Below, one piece after another: positions 14,320-14,939 of a DNA stretch of 14,939 bases. The DNA is from CAZYVA01 sp964650695 (GTDB taxonomy: Bacteria > Bacillota > Clostridia > Lachnospirales > Lachnospiraceae). The stretch is taken from assembly GCA_964650695.1 (NCBI GenBank), contig CAZYVA010000050.1, positions 1 through 14,939 on the forward strand. Direction: 5' to 3'. The notes below the pieces were generated by a model. That model was not told the origin of the DNA, ran no database searches, and was given only the letters and a program-made list of their open reading frames with translations. The position numbers and the translations under genes were made by a program. Within the stretch, counting starts at the first letter, position 1. Each line of letters begins with the position of its first letter.

Positions 14320-14393
14320 CTATCGGACAACTCTAGGCCAGACGGGCATAACCGGGAATGAAGCCCAGGGAAAAACGAAGGAGAAACATTGAT

Positions 14394-14774
14394 ATGGCAG
14401 GATTTGCACATTTTGACGGGCAGAGCAATACAGCCATGGTTGATGTAAGCGCAAAAGCAGAGTGTTTTGACCTCCGGGAAGCGGCAGGAAGGGGAAAAAT
14501 ACCGGAAGGGCTTATATGGGATACTTTAAAAGCTTTTGCGGGATATGAATTTTATACAAGCAGAGGATTGAAATTTACTTACAAAATCCGCGGGTATGAG
14601 ATGTTTGTGGATCGGAAAAAAAAGTCGATCACCAGGTCTTCGGTCTTGCTGTTTGTGCGGAAAGCAGAAAAATTACAATCGCTCGGTGAAAAAATCGAAG
14701 GGCCGAAAGCGGTAGGGACATTCGGCGCCAGTTATTTGTTCCCGATATTCAAAAGCTTTGGCCTGTTGGATTAA
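14394..14774 (+). CDS. MoaC N-terminus-like segment joined to an unrecognised domain
   Basis: A 126-residue soluble protein. Residues 5-36 (AHFDGQSNTAMVDVSAK, then REAAGRGKI) match the conserved N-terminus of MoaC, the cyclic pyranopterin monophosphate synthase of molybdenum-cofactor synthesis, whose pattern is roughly THxDxxGxxxMVDVSxK then RxAxAxGxI. MoaC is normally about 155-165 residues. Its catalytic parts (the HPL-type motif and later Asp/Lys residues) are absent. Residues 37-126 instead form a basic, aromatic-rich domain (GYEFYTSRGLKFTYKIRGYE, DRKKKSITRSS, GPKAVGTFGASYLFPIF) that I do not recognise. The ATG at 14394 has AAGGAG ten bases upstream; an in-frame ATG at 14358 lacks one. 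The next gene starts like MogA/MoaB, which supports a cofactor link. The gene is clear and the function is not. Confidence 0.8.
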   Translation: MAGFAHFDGQSNTAMVDVSAKAECFDLREAAGRGKIPEGLIWDTLKAFAGYEFYTSRGLKFTYKIRGYEMFVDRKKKSITRSSVLLFVRKAEKLQSLGEKIEGPKAVGTFGASYLFPIFKSFGLLD

Positions 14775-14820
14775 AAAACTCTTAAGATTTTTTAATGTTT
14801 TGGTTTTTCACTGTTTTTAT

Positions 14821-14849
14821 AGGACAGATTGTTTGAAATGTGCTAAAAT
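14821..14849 (+). promoter_or_regulatory. Extended -10 promoter before the last gene
   Basis: TGC plus TAAAAT (14841-14849) makes an extended -10 element. AGGACA (14821-14826) lies at 17-base spacing as a partial -35. The predicted start near 14856 gives a leader of about 58 bases. Confidence 0.5.
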
Positions 14850-14913
14850 AATGCAAAGCTGTTGGGGCCAAAAGCCTTTGACACACAGAAAAGAACCATT
14901 GAGGGAGGCACAG

Positions 14914-14939
14914 ATGAGAGTAGCAGTATTGACAGCAAG
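14914..14939 (+). CDS. Start of a gene cut by the window edge, possibly MogA/MoaB-type
   Basis: The ATG at 14914 has a strong GGGAGG site six bases upstream. Only eight full codons are visible, reading MRVAVLTA, with the ninth beginning AG (Ser or Arg). MRVAVLT followed by a residue and Ser is the usual opening of MogA/MoaB molybdopterin adenylyltransferases (continuing as SDKG or SDSG), and the MoaC-like gene just upstream fits this. Eight residues cannot prove it. Other Rossmann-like proteins, for example phosphofructokinase, open similarly. Confidence 0.4.

Noticed and set aside
14770..14796. Terminator after the MoaC-like gene
   Set aside because: ATTAAAAAA pairs with TTTTTTAAT, but the stem is all A-T with no GC core, so a working terminator cannot be claimed.
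14856..14913. Molybdenum-cofactor riboswitch upstream of the Mog-like gene
   Set aside because: The leader is only about 58 bases, too short for the Moco RNA motif, and only a tiny GGC/GCC stem is visible.

Overview
The window reads as a chromosomal segment of a low-to-mid GC Gram-positive anaerobe, most likely a member of the Clostridia close to Lachnospiraceae. This is inferred from strong purine-rich Shine-Dalgarno sites, clean sigma-A-type promoters, a PolA whose proofreading domain has lost its catalytic residues, a PdaB-like deacetylase, a DegV protein, a PduL phosphotransacylase and a CwlO-like NlpC/P60 hydrolase. There is no phage, insertion sequence, CRISPR array, rRNA or tRNA in it. 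Most of the window is housekeeping DNA. The accessory character is concentrated at the left end and in the last 600 bases.

Layout. Bases 1-144 hold the end of a Gly/Thr repeat protein. A membrane-anchored phosphodiester glycosidase (NAGPA domain) runs leftward at 173-1546. A gene-poor stretch of about 790 bases (1547-2335) follows, with two leftward promoters, two strong hairpins and an inverted repeat. It separates the glycosidase from a rightward PdaB-like polysaccharide deacetylase (2336-3121). Converging on the deacetylase is a stand-alone pduL (3141-3785, leftward), whose promoter lies back to back with that of polA.

From 3950 everything reads rightward. polA, coaE, a YycJ-type MBL-fold hydrolase and a DegV protein (3950-9033) form a probable operon. 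polA is interrupted by a run of ten Ns at 5876-5885, an assembly gap sitting on catalytic motif A that creates an artificial frameshift. A near-consensus promoter at 9064-9092 starts a second unit: a ProX/YbaK-type aminoacyl-tRNA deacylase and a CPBP intramembrane protease. A secreted coiled-coil NlpC/P60 peptidoglycan hydrolase (10930-12081) follows and ends at a clear terminator. Then rpsB and tsf, with their own promoter, a structured leader and a terminator, encode ribosomal protein S2 and EF-Ts. pyrH and frr, which usually follow tsf, are not there.

The right end is the most unusual part. A 126-residue protein (14394-14774) begins with about 35 residues matching the N-terminus of the molybdenum-cofactor enzyme MoaC, then continues into an unrelated domain that I do not recognise. 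It lacks the rest of MoaC. Immediately downstream an extended -10 promoter leads to a gene cut by the window edge after eight full codons, whose start fits MogA/MoaB. Together they suggest the edge of a molybdenum-cofactor locus.
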